Assembly: GCA_963402885.1 (NCBI GenBank)
Contig: OY727097.1
Span: forward strand, 27,335,401-27,399,400
DNA from: Antedon bifida
Taxonomy: Eukaryota; Echinodermata; Crinoidea; Comatulida; Antedonidae
DNA length: 64,000 nt
Direction of reading: 5' to 3'
Shown here: positions 37,101-48,226 of the stretch, piece after piece
Layout: the number at the start of each line of letters is the position of its first letter
Position numbering within the stretch: position 1 is the stretch's first letter
Notes under the pieces: generated by a model
What the model was told of the DNA's origin: nothing
Databases searched by the model: none
Seen by the model: only the letters and a program-made list of their open reading frames with translations
Made by a program: the position numbers and the translations under genes

Positions 37101-40100
37101 CTTTTAATACTCAAATCAATGGATAGATTCAACATATCTTAGAAAGTCTATAGCCTTGTCTACGCTATCAAACTTTATGTGACAAAAAATGTGATGTGCC
37201 CATATATGGACATGATGATGTCACAGCACTACCATATTTGGTCATATCACTACCATATTAGGGCACAGTTTGATTGTGTAGACAGAGCTTAAGTGCGTCT
37301 CAAATTGTTCATGCTTCCAAAAAAAGCCATTCAGCAGGCGACTTTTGATTGAAAATTGAAAATCCCATGCTTCATTACCTTGTAGTTTCTTTCTGAACAC
37401 AATTGTGGTCGTTCCGTCCTCTTCTTTTCCTCCAGCAGCAACTAAATCGTCAGTTCCACCATACATGCTGTCTCTAAGAGGCGTGGAACGATCGAGAGTG
37501 TAATAGTCAGCAATATTGCTCGTTGTTCCATGAGCCATACCAATCACAATATCCATGCAGTCCATAGGATGGAGTGGTCCTGTGTGTAAAGAGCAAATGC
37601 ATTTAATACAATTCATATCCTATTATTTTTTATTTATTTCTTTCAGTGATACATAAAAATAACAAAAGGAGTACTTTGGAGAGCCAAAAGCTGTCAAAGA
37701 CATACTATCGGCAAAGGTCGTGTCCCTTTCACTAAAAGAATGTGGTGGTGAAATTTTTTTTTTTTTTTTTTGCATTAGCCTTGGTCAAAAACGTTGTCCT
37801 AGCCTAGTCTTAGGCCTACTTAATTATTTTCAGGCGCATATGCAATTGATAAATGAAGTTAGTTTTAAAAAATCATATGGAAACAGTATTACCTCCTGCT
37901 GGAGCTTCTCCTTCGGGTTCCGGTTCTCCTTCTCCTTCTGGTTCTGGTTCTGGAGTTCCTTCTCCTTCTGGTTCTGGGGTTCCTTCGGCTTCGGCTTCTG
38001 GAGTTCCTTCGGCTTCGGCTTCTGGAGTTCCTTCGGCTTCGGGTTCTGGGGTTCCTTCGGCTTCGGGTTCTGGGCTTCCTTCTCCTTCGGGCTCCGGGCC
38101 ACCATTACCTCCATTCGACCCACAATTTGTGTCTCCTGTATACTTTTCCCGAATGATGATTTCATTTCCAGATTGACGTCTCCGTCTGTTATTCGTCTGA
38201 ATAACACAATAGAAAATATTAGAGTAACTAGCAGAAGTAGTTAAACCAGTAGCAGCAAGAGTAATATAAAGAAATGAACAGGAACTTCAGTTAAAGGACA
38301 ACTTGACTGAGAACCATATTTTTACAACGTATTAGGGATGTACAGGTGCATCCTTAATTTCGCGATGGTTCTGAAATCATATGTACATCTCTAATACGTT
38401 GTTAAAATATCGTACTCGGTCAAGTTGTCCTTTAAAATGACTGAAGACTTACCTCGGCTTCTGGTTCAGGCTCTGAATCGCCACCTTCAACCCATCCGTC
38501 ACTAAACGCGTCCTTACATGTGTCCGTTAGACCCGCTGGTCGCCATCCAATACCTAGCCATGTGTTTGTCTTGGCTTCCACTGCCATCTCAATCTCGTCC
38601 TAATAATTTAATGAATATTAGTTTATTTGTATCAAAGCAATTCTTAAACACAATTTATTTTCTGATAATTAAATTATCGCCATTACATGTCTATTATTAG
38701 TTATTGCAAAAAGCTAACCGTCTGTTGGATTAATAGGTCTAATTACGTTCAAGTGGCGAATGAGATTTTGTTATATCAAGTGCTTGACCATGGAAGATGT
38801 TTTCTATTCCTTTTAAGATTTAAGATTCAAGATCGCAAAAGTTCCGGAAAAATAATTATAATATCAATTACACTGGGATTTTGTTAAAAAAATAAAGGTC
38901 TTCGAATAAGTAAAAAAAAAGTTAATGTTAATCACTGGTATCTTCTTGCTAAATAGCATACTATATTAAAAGGCTAGTTATAAATGGAAAAATCCCTTAT
39001 TTCCATAATTTGTACTCGTAATGAACGTTTTGATTTGGTACAGTCACTGTACAAACAGTGATCAAAAATACATACCTCAAGAATTCGATAGTAAAGTTTA
39101 ATATCGTCGTTGATCATTCTTTTAAAGAAAAGGTTTTTGTTGATGTTGATAGTGAAATCAGACGGGTTTTCTAAAAATAATAATACAAATGTTATGATTA
39201 CAATTTGAACAATCCCGCCAAACAAATTTCCCCAAGGCATCATGATCTATACCGTAGATAAAATATATTGTTTTATTAAAAGTACCAAGTCTTCAAAAAT
39301 GAAATGGCATAAACTACCTTTTTCACATTTTATGCCAAAGAATCCATCTTCACAATAACACTGTCTTTTAGGATAACTGGTTGCCAGTATATCATGGCAT
39401 TGCCCGTGATCATTGCAGTCTGCTGTATTGGCACATATATCTAAGAAAAAACAATAATAAGTGAATAAAGTACAAATAAAATAGAAAGATCTAAACATTC
39501 TAATTAGTTAACTTTAAGCTATTGTGTAAATAAAACTAGGTTTCAGCCACTTTTTAACATTCTAAACAGAAAAATTATCAAGAAACTCCCACTGGCTTTG
39601 TTGGTGCTCGAGATAAACTATACCGAGTATACCCAACAAAAATGTTTCCAGACTCCATCTCCATCAAGTCTCCGATGAGACATGTGTAGGCCTAACTGTA
39701 TAGACTTTCTTGGTGAGTTTTAAAACTTTACCTTCGTACTGACAATATTCGCCGAAACTCAGACGATTGCACTCGCATTTTCCATCAGTACATGTACCTC
39801 GATTGGAGCAAGGTGAATCATCTCCAACTTTGTTACACATTGCCGTGTCTATAAGTAGCAAACGTATGAATAAATTAAGCGCTCAGAAAAGTAAAATACT
39901 TGGTAAAATGCAGAGGGCGTGCTAATTAACATTTCGGTCTATGTTGTAGATACAGATACCCGTGATTATAATCAGCTTTTGAATTTACTGAAAATCAGAA
40001 GGCCCGTTGGTACTGGTATTGAAAAAAGAAAATCAGGAAGATAATTTTAAAATGTGAGCATGTAATATACTTATCAAAATTATTTTTAAGTAATGATGTA

Positions 40101-43100
40101 TTTCGTAATTAGTGTAAGTATAAATAATGGAAGAGAATAGATTGTTGATTGTTCTTACCGTCAATGAGGAGGTCTGCGCATGACCAGAATAAGTATGGCA
40201 CGTCAGGGTTGTTTGTAATCCATTCGGCGGCGTGTCGTACAATACGTAGCGTTGCGTTTCCCATTACATTCGCTGGGATGGTAACAGTTTGTTGAAGTTT
40301 CCTATAGTGTATAATTAACATAGTTCAAGTTCATTTTTATTCACACAAAGCAATATTCATAGTATAATACACATAATGCAGTAAATATATAGTTTTGCCA
40401 TTGTGTCTGGAGAGGCCAAATAAGCTCACGTTGAACGTTGATTCAACCAGGAAAACATACTCATAATAATAAGTTGGTGTAATAAAATCATAATAATGAG
40501 ATGCGGAAATTAATTTTGGTTTGTCCCATTTCGATTTATTTAAAAAATATATTTCAAGGGAAAATCTAGGTTTTATATCCAGTTAAGGTACCGGTACACA
40601 TAATTGTTTGATGCATGTCAGATTAATGCTGTTTTGAATCGCCCTCATTAAGCACAATTGTAAAAAATAAGAGAGATGGTATAATTCAGGCCTATTAAAC
40701 TTGGCAGAAGAAAATTATAGTATTTAAAACAATTTGCATTGTTCATCGTTGTAAAAGAATGTGAATGCAGCAGTGTTCTAAGCTATACAAAATTCTGTTA
40801 TTTTAATATCCAACATGGTACTTTAAAACCAACGTATGGAAATGTACATAATTATGTCCATATTGTTTCTGAATTAATCGTTTCTGATTAATATTATTTA
40901 TATAAAAAAAATTATTTACGTTGCATCATCTACGGATATGAATTCGCCTCCAGGCTCTGTTAAATTGTACACCATACCATCTTGCATGAGCTCAATATAA
41001 AAACCACCCTGTAAGATAATGATAAACAGATATAGTGTTTACTTTCTTATTGCCTTGTGTTATTACTTAAAACCTTAGAATTATTAGAAAATGCCAACAA
41101 AAAGTATTTGATTCGTTATTTCTCAAAATTTTCCACTTTTGTGCCTGGAAGAACATTAAGGAATGCAATGCAAGGAAATTATCACAACACAAGTAATTTG
41201 TCCAATCACAAGCGACAACTCGAATGATCCACCGCTTGCGATTGATCCACCGCTTGCGATTGGTCAACTCGCGTTACCCGTTACTAAATTTTAATTTAGT
41301 ATCAATCGCACTTAAATGTGCGATTGATGCTTACATACATAGTTGTTTACATACATAGTTGTTTCATCGTGTTTTAATATACAAACTTATGATGGTTTTA
41401 TAGGCAAAAGTTCACTGAAATAAATTCAAAACAGATATCGATTAATCAATATTAATACGATTGTATTTATGGAACATCTGCTTTTAGTATAGATATTAAA
41501 AGGTAGGTGGTAGGCAGGTAGTTCCCCCGCTACAAGGTAAACAAACTTCTTAACAACAGCGATCGTGTGAAACTGTGTTGGGAATTGTTATTTGTCAATG
41601 CCATTACTGTTGAAGCTTTACCAGTAACATTATTCTATCAAGATAATTAGGTACAGCTATTCAACAATCAAACAAAATAGTTATTTGGTTTGGAGAGGAT
41701 TATCGTGTAGTGCAAACTAAATCAGACACAAATAGTCCGATTATTAACATAATTTAGATAAAATTACCAGCAATTACTAAATTACGAAACCTTCTTGGTT
41801 TCAATTACTCGTCAAGATAATTACTGCTGGTTGATATAGCAATCGTTGTTGATCAATAGAATAATTTGCGACGATTGTACTTTTCACGTATTTGAGAAAA
41901 GCTTATGTCATAACAAAATAATAACACGACATATTACGTAAATAAGAACTTGTCCTTCTCTCGAAGGCCATCAAAATGAAACATTTCCTAAATAATAATA
42001 ATAATAATAATAATGGATGCGTTAATTCAGGAATTCATCCCGTATTTATATACCCTAACATGGTCTTATATTTATTCACGCTTTAGTACCCCCAATGCCG
42101 TAACGATTTCACATTTTTCCATATCAATAAATGGAACTGCTCCTGCGTGCAATGCTATTATATAAAAATTATTTATAACCTTGAACAAACCTCCTTGTAT
42201 TGTATATAATATTGACGTAGGTGCTATTCAAGTCACCTAAATGCTTTCAATAAATTCAATAGGGTACGGTACCCAGGGTGATCTGGGGTAGCGTACCGTA
42301 CTGAAGCTGCCGACAAGTTACCATGTTGAACGACATTGTTGGAACGGGCCCAAGAGTTTCAATCCAATACCTCCGACCCAGGATTTGAGAGTTGCATAGG
42401 CCTACCCATTTCTAAAATAGTCAATCGGCTACAACGTATTCGTTAATTCGGTAATCAGTAATTATTAGGTCAAGTTCGAGTTCATTAATCGTTTATGGTA
42501 TGAATTGTGGGAAATTGCAACTGAAATTATTTCCGCTAATCCGAACGTCGCATTGTAACACTCGTTATCAGGTTTAATACACTCTGAATTTGTATACTTT
42601 TAATTTTGGTTAACAAAGGTAATTTAATCTTGCTCCTTTAAACATAAATACATGCAACAATAATATATAGTACGGGTCATGTAATGCTAATTATTATTAT
42701 AAAAGGCACAACAATTGTGTAAGTAGAAAGAAACATATTTTAGCCTAAATTTATTTCGTTGTGAATTTTCGAATGCACATTTTGTATAGAAAATATAATA
42801 AAATAGTCGAAAATTTAGATTTATGATTCGTGAGACAGCAGTTGTCATCATTATCATATTCTACAGTATTATCAAGGTGGTGTCAGTGACATTACACTTT
42901 TGTTTTCATGTTTACCAAGTTATTCATATAAATGGACCTAAACTTTGGAATTATTTCTGTAATAAAATTCCAAGCATGGTGCATAAGCATGGCAAAAGTT
43001 TAAAAAGGTCCATTAAAGAATATCTTTTATTAAAGTATACCTCAGATGGTTACCTAATTAATTAAGATACTGTATTCTTTTTTTTTTCTTTTTTTATACT

Positions 43101-46100
43101 GATATAATGTACGTAACGGCTAATTAAGATTAGCCTAAGTGTTGTATTATTATTATTATTTGTATGTGTATGTTTACTTGTACTGTATAATGTAAAGAGG
43201 GACTACAGCGACAGGCCCATCGGGCCTTTTGTAGTCTCTCGACTATATATATATTATATGCTAACCATTGTTAATGTTATGCTAAAATATGGTCAATAAA
43301 TGTTTCTTGAATTGAATTGAATTGAATTGAATTGATCTTAAACTATCATTGTCCTTAATGAATTGAGATTTAATTTCAAAAACGACTTTGACTGTACTGT
43401 TAGAAACCATTGAATATGTATCTTTATGTTATTTTACCAGTTAACCTCAGTCCACACTATATCAAACTTCATGTGACAAAAAAGTGATATCATATTACTA
43501 CCATATTTGGGCACATTGCAATTTGTTTTTCATACAGTTTGATAGTGTAGACAGCTAGCTTAGCATATTAACAGAAATGCATAAACTTTGACATTATTTT
43601 TGTTCTTTACTAATCTTCATTTTAATTTTAATATAAATTTAACTAACTCGGTTCTGTTTATACAGAATACAACTGCGTCACATGTTTATATCTTTAGAGT
43701 AATTATTACTCCATGATTATATTATTCACTATAAAAAACGCTGTATTGTGTAGTTGCCATGGCGATGTTCTATTAATGTCTTAAAGTCAATAAACGTGGA
43801 AATGATATTATGGATATCGTCATTTTGTTTGTTATTCCGAGTTATTAGAAATAGAGAGCTCAACTCAGCAATAAGATCTAATATACCTTCCAGCATTGTT
43901 GACTAAATTATTCTTGAGAGCATTGAACTAAAGTACTGTGCGAATGAAGATGTTATATAAATAGAAGTGGATACGAGTCTTATTTTTCCATTTACACTAA
44001 CAGAAATTGATCAAACTCATCATTTGACAAATTGTCAGCCTTATTAACAAATATAACCCTTTAATTAAATAAATTTTGTTCCAATTATTTGTTCGATGAT
44101 TATTTTTCAATTTCTGTTGACACTGTTACATGATAAACCACCATTTTACGGTTATTAAGATGTATAGTTTTGAAGTCTATAGGCCTACGCAAAATAGAAC
44201 ACAATCGTATTTTAGTGTGACCTCTGTATATTCTGCTTTTTTTCTAAAATAAAGATTATCAAATCAAATATTGTTTACATTAGAGGCGTTGGCGTATAAG
44301 ATTACAAATTCAAACAATCGCCCCTGTAGTGTCGTTGGGACACAGCATACGATATATATTATGGATTGGATGTGAAAGAAGCTTGGTTATCACTGGAAAC
44401 GCAACGCAGCGTCTTGATTGGCAAAATTACTCGCGGAGCGCTTACGTCACTGCGCTGCGTCCTGTGGGAACCAAGCTTAAAGAATTATGGAGCAGATTAT
44501 TTATAAACACCTGCATAAACCGTTTGTTATTTCTATTTATATAGTATTAAGTGGAAAGTAAAATGCTGGTAGTGGTTCTTGAGAACTTACCCGATGCGCG
44601 TACGAAATGTGCCACGTGACATTTATTTCCTGTCCAGGTTGCAACGCAGTTACTGGATCGCCAGGGTCTGAAAATAAACAAAGTACCGTCAATATTAAAT
44701 GAGCAATACAATTTCAAGTAACATTAGATAAACATAGATATTGACAATGAAGAAACAGTAGCTTTTGAAACTTATATTGTACATAACAATGATGACGCAA
44801 TTTGTCACAAGCAACAATCGATATTAAATCGATTTTTAATGTCTGGCTACATGCAATGTTTGTGGAAACATAATTGTAGGCTAACACTCGAGGTGCCTAA
44901 ACAAACCTTAGGCCTACTCGTACTAGTTCGAGTTAAATGAAACTTCAAAGGAATATGCGATTAATCAAGCCGATTTTGACCATTTTTTAAAGTCTTTCAA
45001 ACTTTAGGGCTAAATCACAGGTTTGAAACAGTATTTATTTTATACTGAGCATTCATTCTGTTCGATCCTATCTATAAATGTTAATTTAAGATATCGGTAT
45101 TAAAAACATTCATGAAGAAGTATAAAATATATTGTATATCCAAAACATGAGCAGCCATTATTGTTAGTTAGTGGACATCTAAAATAAAAGGGAATGTGAT
45201 AGTCTGCTACATCAATGTCTGCTACATCAATGTCTAGAGTTTTTTTAAAATGTTACAAATGTTGTCCCTTTTTATTGCTATGTGAATTCTGTTATTCTTA
45301 TGGAGGAAAAAGTTCTTAGCTTGAGTTGACTTAGTGCGATCTTTGTTCACTCTCTTTCCATATTATTAATTTCAGCAGTAGTCACCGGGCGTTTAAACGT
45401 TCTCTATTTCCGGAACAATCTCACCCTACTCGTTTTACGCTGGTCAGTATACCTTAAATAATTATATTGTACTATTCATTTACATTTTACAATCAATTAA
45501 ACTACAATAATGTCTCGGCACATTGAAATCGCTTTCTATTATCACCATTATTATGTTATGGTATTATGATAACGAGACAGTTTGCGCTGTTGTTCAATTT
45601 ACCAGTTCTTCAAACTGCTGTCAGTTCACTATTATGATGGACATTTAATAGGTACATGCTATTATCATCATTCGTGAGAAAGATATTAAAAGGTGGACCT
45701 ATAAAAAGGTCCATGATCCAAACACATCAAAGGACTGAATATATTAATGTTCATCGTTGTTATTCGCTTCGTTTGCTATAGCAAAACGGTTCAATAGGAT
45801 CATTGTTCCAATAAATTGGAGCTGCAGGGTAGATGGTACAGACTCGTTAAACTCGTCTGGTCTATGACTACCTAATTATAATAACAAGATCCAATAATCC
45901 TTCCTTTACCAACACATATCTCCTAAATATACATAACAATTAAAGCAAACTAATAATATTTTTTTATTGATTTTCTTTATTTAAACTACTCTGAAGAATA
46001 TTCCTACTAATGTAGTTTTTCTGTTTTTTTAATACAGGAATTAATCTTTCTCTAAAATCTTTCTATCTAGAGAATATCCTTCCTCATCTTTCAAGCCCAG

Positions 46101-48226
46101 GATCGACCTCTTTTTAAAGATTTGATAGATATAGATAATCCTCGTTTATATAAAAGATACAAGAACAATTTTTTACAGGATTTAAAAGAATGTAAAAAGA
46201 TAAGCTATAATCCTTGTGATACAACATTGCAAAAAAGTAAAGAGATAATAGCTAAGCCCGGGTGTGGCTGCATATTAATGGGGACAGGGATATAGGCCTA
46301 CATCCGGTCGGTAATCCATGTCAATAATGAATCGACATTTATTGTCAAAAGTTGATCGTACTTGCCCCTTTTTTTTTCGGTAACAACAATAACAATTCAA
46401 GATTTCACGCGTATTACGTCGACCTTGACTTTGGCAAAACTCCTTACCTAGGATAAACGTGGAATAGAAAAGTGTTTAGTCACTTAAATTGGGACAAAGC
46501 AATGGAATTTGGAACAAGATCAAATTACTAACTAATTGTACTATTAGGGCCTACTATAAAACTAATTATATCTATTGATATTACCTCATTTAACCAGGAA
46601 AGAGTGAGATTTTCATTCGCTGTGAAAATTCATCTCAAATTCCGCAAAAAAATATGCTGACTTACAATTTAGCTGAATACTGAGTATTTTAATGGTCTTA
46701 TTATTGATGTTTACTCGAATATAACTATGTATACTACGGTACCGTATAGTATACTGCACAAATGTAGACAAATCTTGTACATATTTAAATTTTTACCAAA
46801 GGAGGTATGTAAGGACATTATTGATGGTTTTCTATTGTTTAAAACTTTCCTTTACAACCTCCAAGTGTCATAATATCCTTATAAGGGAAACGAACTATAA
46901 AAGAGGACCTCGGAACAACTTATAAAAGAAATGAAATTTTAACAACAAGCATCTCATGACGGCTTTTTGAAGTGTTCGAAGGACTTTTGTCGAGGTCAAA
47001 TGTCATTGATCGATGGTCAAGTTTGTGCTTAATGATTTCTATTCTTTAGATAATGACATAAGTACGGTAACAAAATGGAGTACAGTAATAAGATTGATAA
47101 CGTAATAAGGATGGAATTGATTGTCACGTGATAAATACTGAATACAGAGTACATACTGAAGAAAACCAACAAAGATAGGCCTATAGGCCAACCTATAAAT
47201 ATATTACTGTTTTTTTCTGTTCTGCAGGTTTTGGTAGAAAGAAAATTACATTAGGCCCTATTGTATATTACAACATTATAAATCATGATAGGCCTACTAC
47301 TTAGGAATACATTTTATAAATTATAACGTCACCACCAAACAAACCATGTCTTATAACATGGCATACCTTATTATTAACAAAAACGACGGTTGAACTGATC
47401 GGGTTGTTAACTAACAACTCCCTGAACTGATGCAGCAGGTATTTTGCGAAAAGTATTAATTAACGTTAACACTTTGTTACAGTAATACATTTACCAAGTC
47501 AAATGATAATCGTTGGCCTTTAACTTAGAATATTTTCACAACTTTTAGCTTTCCTAATTGATAGTTTTATTTGTCACGTACAAAAGAAGAGCTTATTCGC
47601 ACAAAACCAGGGTAAAATTCACACTCGGATTCACCTGGGTTTAGATTTAACACCTGAAAAGAATGTTACGTAACCAGTTGTTGTTACTTTTTGCACATTC
47701 CATTGTTGAACAGACCGATTTCAAAGAATTTGCATTTCGTACCGTATTAGAAGAGAAATGAATGATATTATACAATTAGTATTTATAACATTCATGTACT
47801 ACGGTATAGGCTCGAAGTGAATGTGTAAATATTGCCTGTCAAAGTTGGCAATAAGGTTCCATGGTTACTACTATGCTAATTTCATTCAAACTACAGTATA
47901 ATGTTTGACGACGAATATAGGCTGTGGTATAATTAACATCAAACGTGTAAAAGCATAATCGATTATACCAACGACTACCACCAATCGCAACCGATCGCAA
48001 TGCCATGCCCGTCTGAATACCATATTCTTTGAGAAGAAACGTTTTTAAAAAAGCGCCAAAAACTACAAAACAATCTCTTACCTTTTTCTGATCCACATGG
48101 TCCCTCCGTCCTTACATTATCTAAAAAGTCTAGATAAGATCTAGCGGGTGGGAAAGTTAAAACAATGTGGCTATAACTTAAAGAAGCCAGACTTAACAAC
48201 AATAATATTAGCATTGGGTACTTCAT
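34059..48226 (-). CDS. Secreted/surface protein: LPMO-like copper domain + 2 EGF + 2 DOMON + C-terminal anchor
   Basis: Fifteen exons (5' to 3' on the minus strand): 48226-48082, 44667-44591, 41008-40920, 40301-40159, 39848-39732, 39440-39318, 39170-39076, 38599-38453, 38196-37893, 37579-37379, 36910-36701, 36236-36052, 35395-35204, 34780-34645, 34162-34059. All introns are GT/AG, phases match at every junction, and the total is 2268 nt (755 aa plus TAA). Order: signal peptide 1-19, copper-monooxygenase-like domain 20-150, EGF 153-190, EGF 191-231, DOMON 1 about 235-545 with a large insertion, DOMON 2 about 553-720, hydrophobic tail 733-755. The first ATG in frame is at 48226 (MKYPM...). The product should enter the secretory pathway and may stay on the cell surface. 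I know no named gene with this architecture. The joint between exons 1 and 2 spans a 3.4-kb intron and is the least secure. A candidate AATAAA on this strand lies at 33327-33322. Confidence 0.8.
34645..36236 (-). CDS. Exons 12-14: DOMON domain 2
   Basis: Exon 36236-36052 gives [20 protein letters not shown], then [12 protein letters not shown]; exon 35395-35204 gives [20 protein letters not shown], then [10 protein letters not shown]; exon 34780-34645 gives [11 protein letters not shown], then [19 protein letters not shown]. This is the standard DOMON order (DIRFxV, WxGxGFSxxxxM, SDAVLGW, LxFTR-like, hydrophobic strand, H). Met612 (GQM) and His704 (GYH) sit where axial heme ligands occur in cytochrome DOMON domains. 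The Cys-containing ends ([18 protein letters not shown] near 557-574 and KICFTPC near 713-719) probably form disulfides. Splice phases are 1, 0, 0 and 1. Confidence 0.8.
34881..35022. mobile_element. MITE family 1, copy H
   Basis: AAGCTCTCAGTGAAG left end, typical interior, right terminus GTTTGGTAGTGTATACAGAG. It sits in the intron between exons 13 and 14 of the copper/DOMON gene. Confidence 0.7.
35435..35535 (-). mobile_element. Retroelement 3' end with (TAAA)n tail
   Basis: On the minus strand: CAATGTCCCCTTTGTGGGAC hairpin, then ...TTTATAAATAAATAAATAAA. A short stem followed by a tetranucleotide tail is typical of LINE or SINE 3' ends. It lies in the intron between DOMON 2 exons. Confidence 0.5.
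36701..39170 (-). CDS. Exons 7-11: DOMON domain 1, split by an acidic insertion
   Basis: Strands typical of DOMON are readable: [20 protein letters not shown] (about 237-256), WLGIGWRP (about 277-284), then after the insertion [13 protein letters not shown] (about 419-431), [26 protein letters not shown] and [10 protein letters not shown] (493-502), followed by YVHSP. Candidate heme axial ligands by analogy with CDH-type cytochromes (Met and His) are Met419 or Met422 and His509. This is inference, since many DOMON domains lack heme and may bind sugars. The normal loop between WLGIGW and the next strand is replaced by a stretch of more than 100 residues (exons 8 end, 9 and 10 start). Confidence 0.75.
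37153..37290. mobile_element. MITE family 1, copy I
   Basis: Left TIR GCCTTGTCTACGCTATCAAA, full interior, right TIR TTTGATTGTGTAGACAGAGC. It sits in the intron between exons 10 and 11 of the copper/DOMON gene. Confidence 0.75.
37893..38196 (-). CDS. Exon 9: RRRR site and PE-rich acidic repeat inserted in DOMON 1
   Basis: The frame that fits both flanking splice phases reads [13 protein letters not shown], then a glycine/asparagine-rich stretch, then about 65 residues of degenerate eight-residue repeats such as GTPEAEAE and GTPEPEGE, ending EAPAG. The repeat DNA also leaves long open frames in other phases (a lysine/glutamine-rich one on the same strand and serine/glycine-rich ones opposite). 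Those do not join neighbouring exons in phase and are treated as shadows. RRRR resembles a furin-type processing site. A highly acidic low-complexity segment inside a globular domain is unusual and may be a surface-exposed spacer. Confidence 0.75.
38291..38435. mobile_element. TTAA-ended hairpin MITE in intron 8 of the copper/DOMON gene
   Basis: Ends TTAAAGGACAACTTGACTGA and (inverted) TCGGTCAAGTTGTCCTTTAA. The arms continue imperfectly to about 54 bp each, through CAACGTATTAG-GATGTACA. It fills 145 of the 256 bp of the intron and has TTAA at each end, as in piggyBac-type target duplications. Confidence 0.8.
39318..39848 (-). CDS. Exons 5-6: two EGF-like modules
   Basis: Exon 39848-39732 encodes an EGF-like module ([20 protein letters not shown]... 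ending GEYCQYE) with six cysteines. Exon 39440-39318 encodes a second ([14 protein letters not shown]... ending [14 protein letters not shown]), also with six cysteines and the CxCxxGFxGxxC ending typical of EGF. Each module is one exon flanked by phase-1 introns, the classic symmetric arrangement of shuffled extracellular modules. They probably act as a stalk between the copper-like domain and DOMON 1. No clear calcium-binding D/N-x-D/N-E pattern was noted at the module starts. Confidence 0.8.
40159..48226 (-). CDS. Exons 1-4: signal peptide and His-first copper-monooxygenase-like domain
   Basis: Exon 1 encodes a leucine-rich signal sequence ending SLSYS, so cleavage would leave His20 ([12 protein letters not shown]) as residue 1 of the mature protein. 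GPCG follows at 42-45. Exon 2 gives [11 protein letters not shown] with His68 and His73, exon 3 continues FYIELMQDG, and exon 4 holds a beta-rich stretch ([16 protein letters not shown]) ending FWSCADLLI with Cys145. A mature N-terminal His, an internal His before GG, and a terminal (Y/F)xxCAD motif are hallmarks of LPMO-fold copper proteins (PF03067-type LPMOs and the fungal X325/BIM1 group). Only two cysteines are present, Cys44 and Cys145, a plausible disulfide. At about 130 residues it is shorter than most active LPMOs and nearer X325/BIM1. Oxidase activity is not shown by sequence; copper binding without catalysis is the alternative. Confidence 0.6.
41137..41280. mobile_element. MITE family 2 remnant
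   Basis: TTGTCCAATCACAAGCGACA, and a doubled CCACCGCTTGCGATTG block ending in TTGGTCAACTCGCGTTAC. The outer termini are lost. Confidence 0.5.
42890..43335 (+). mobile_element. LINE fragment: RT C-terminal tail, 3' UTR hairpin and (TTGAA)n tail
   Basis: The frame up to 43065 ends [18 protein letters not shown]...[13 protein letters not shown], the common LINE C-terminus (GPKLWN-LP...FK-LKxYLL). It is followed by a 3' UTR with a short stem (cccatcgggcc near 43216-43230), AATAAA near 43296 and six TTGAA-type units at 43306-43335. It lies within intron 2-3 of the copper/DOMON gene, antisense. A reverse-oriented tail of the same kind (caattcaattcaagagaca) is at about 23347-23375. Confidence 0.7.
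43446..43561. mobile_element. MITE family 1, copy J
   Basis: Left TIR CAGTCCACACTATATCAAAC and right TIR GTTTGATAGTGTAGACAGCT, with a shorter interior carrying a single TTACTACCATATTTGGGCAC unit. Confidence 0.7.
44379..44478. mobile_element. MITE family 2, short copy (about 100 bp)
   Basis: AAGCTTGGTTATCACTGGAA at the left and CCTGTGGGAACCAAGCTT at the right, with arms extending through ACGCAACGCAGCG. Much of the usual centre is deleted. Confidence 0.7.
44668..48081 (-). other. 3.4-kb intron 1 of the copper/DOMON gene
   Basis: No repeat or exon recognised. An extra small exon with phase-1 ends cannot be excluded, but the direct join of exons 1 and 2 gives a sensible domain ([20 protein letters not shown]). 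Confidence 0.5.

Noticed and set aside
37720..38244. Long plus-strand and alternative minus-strand frames over the serine/glycine or lysine/glutamine-rich repeat
   Set aside because: They are other phases of the PE-repeat exon; only the PE frame connects to both neighbouring exons with matching splice phase.
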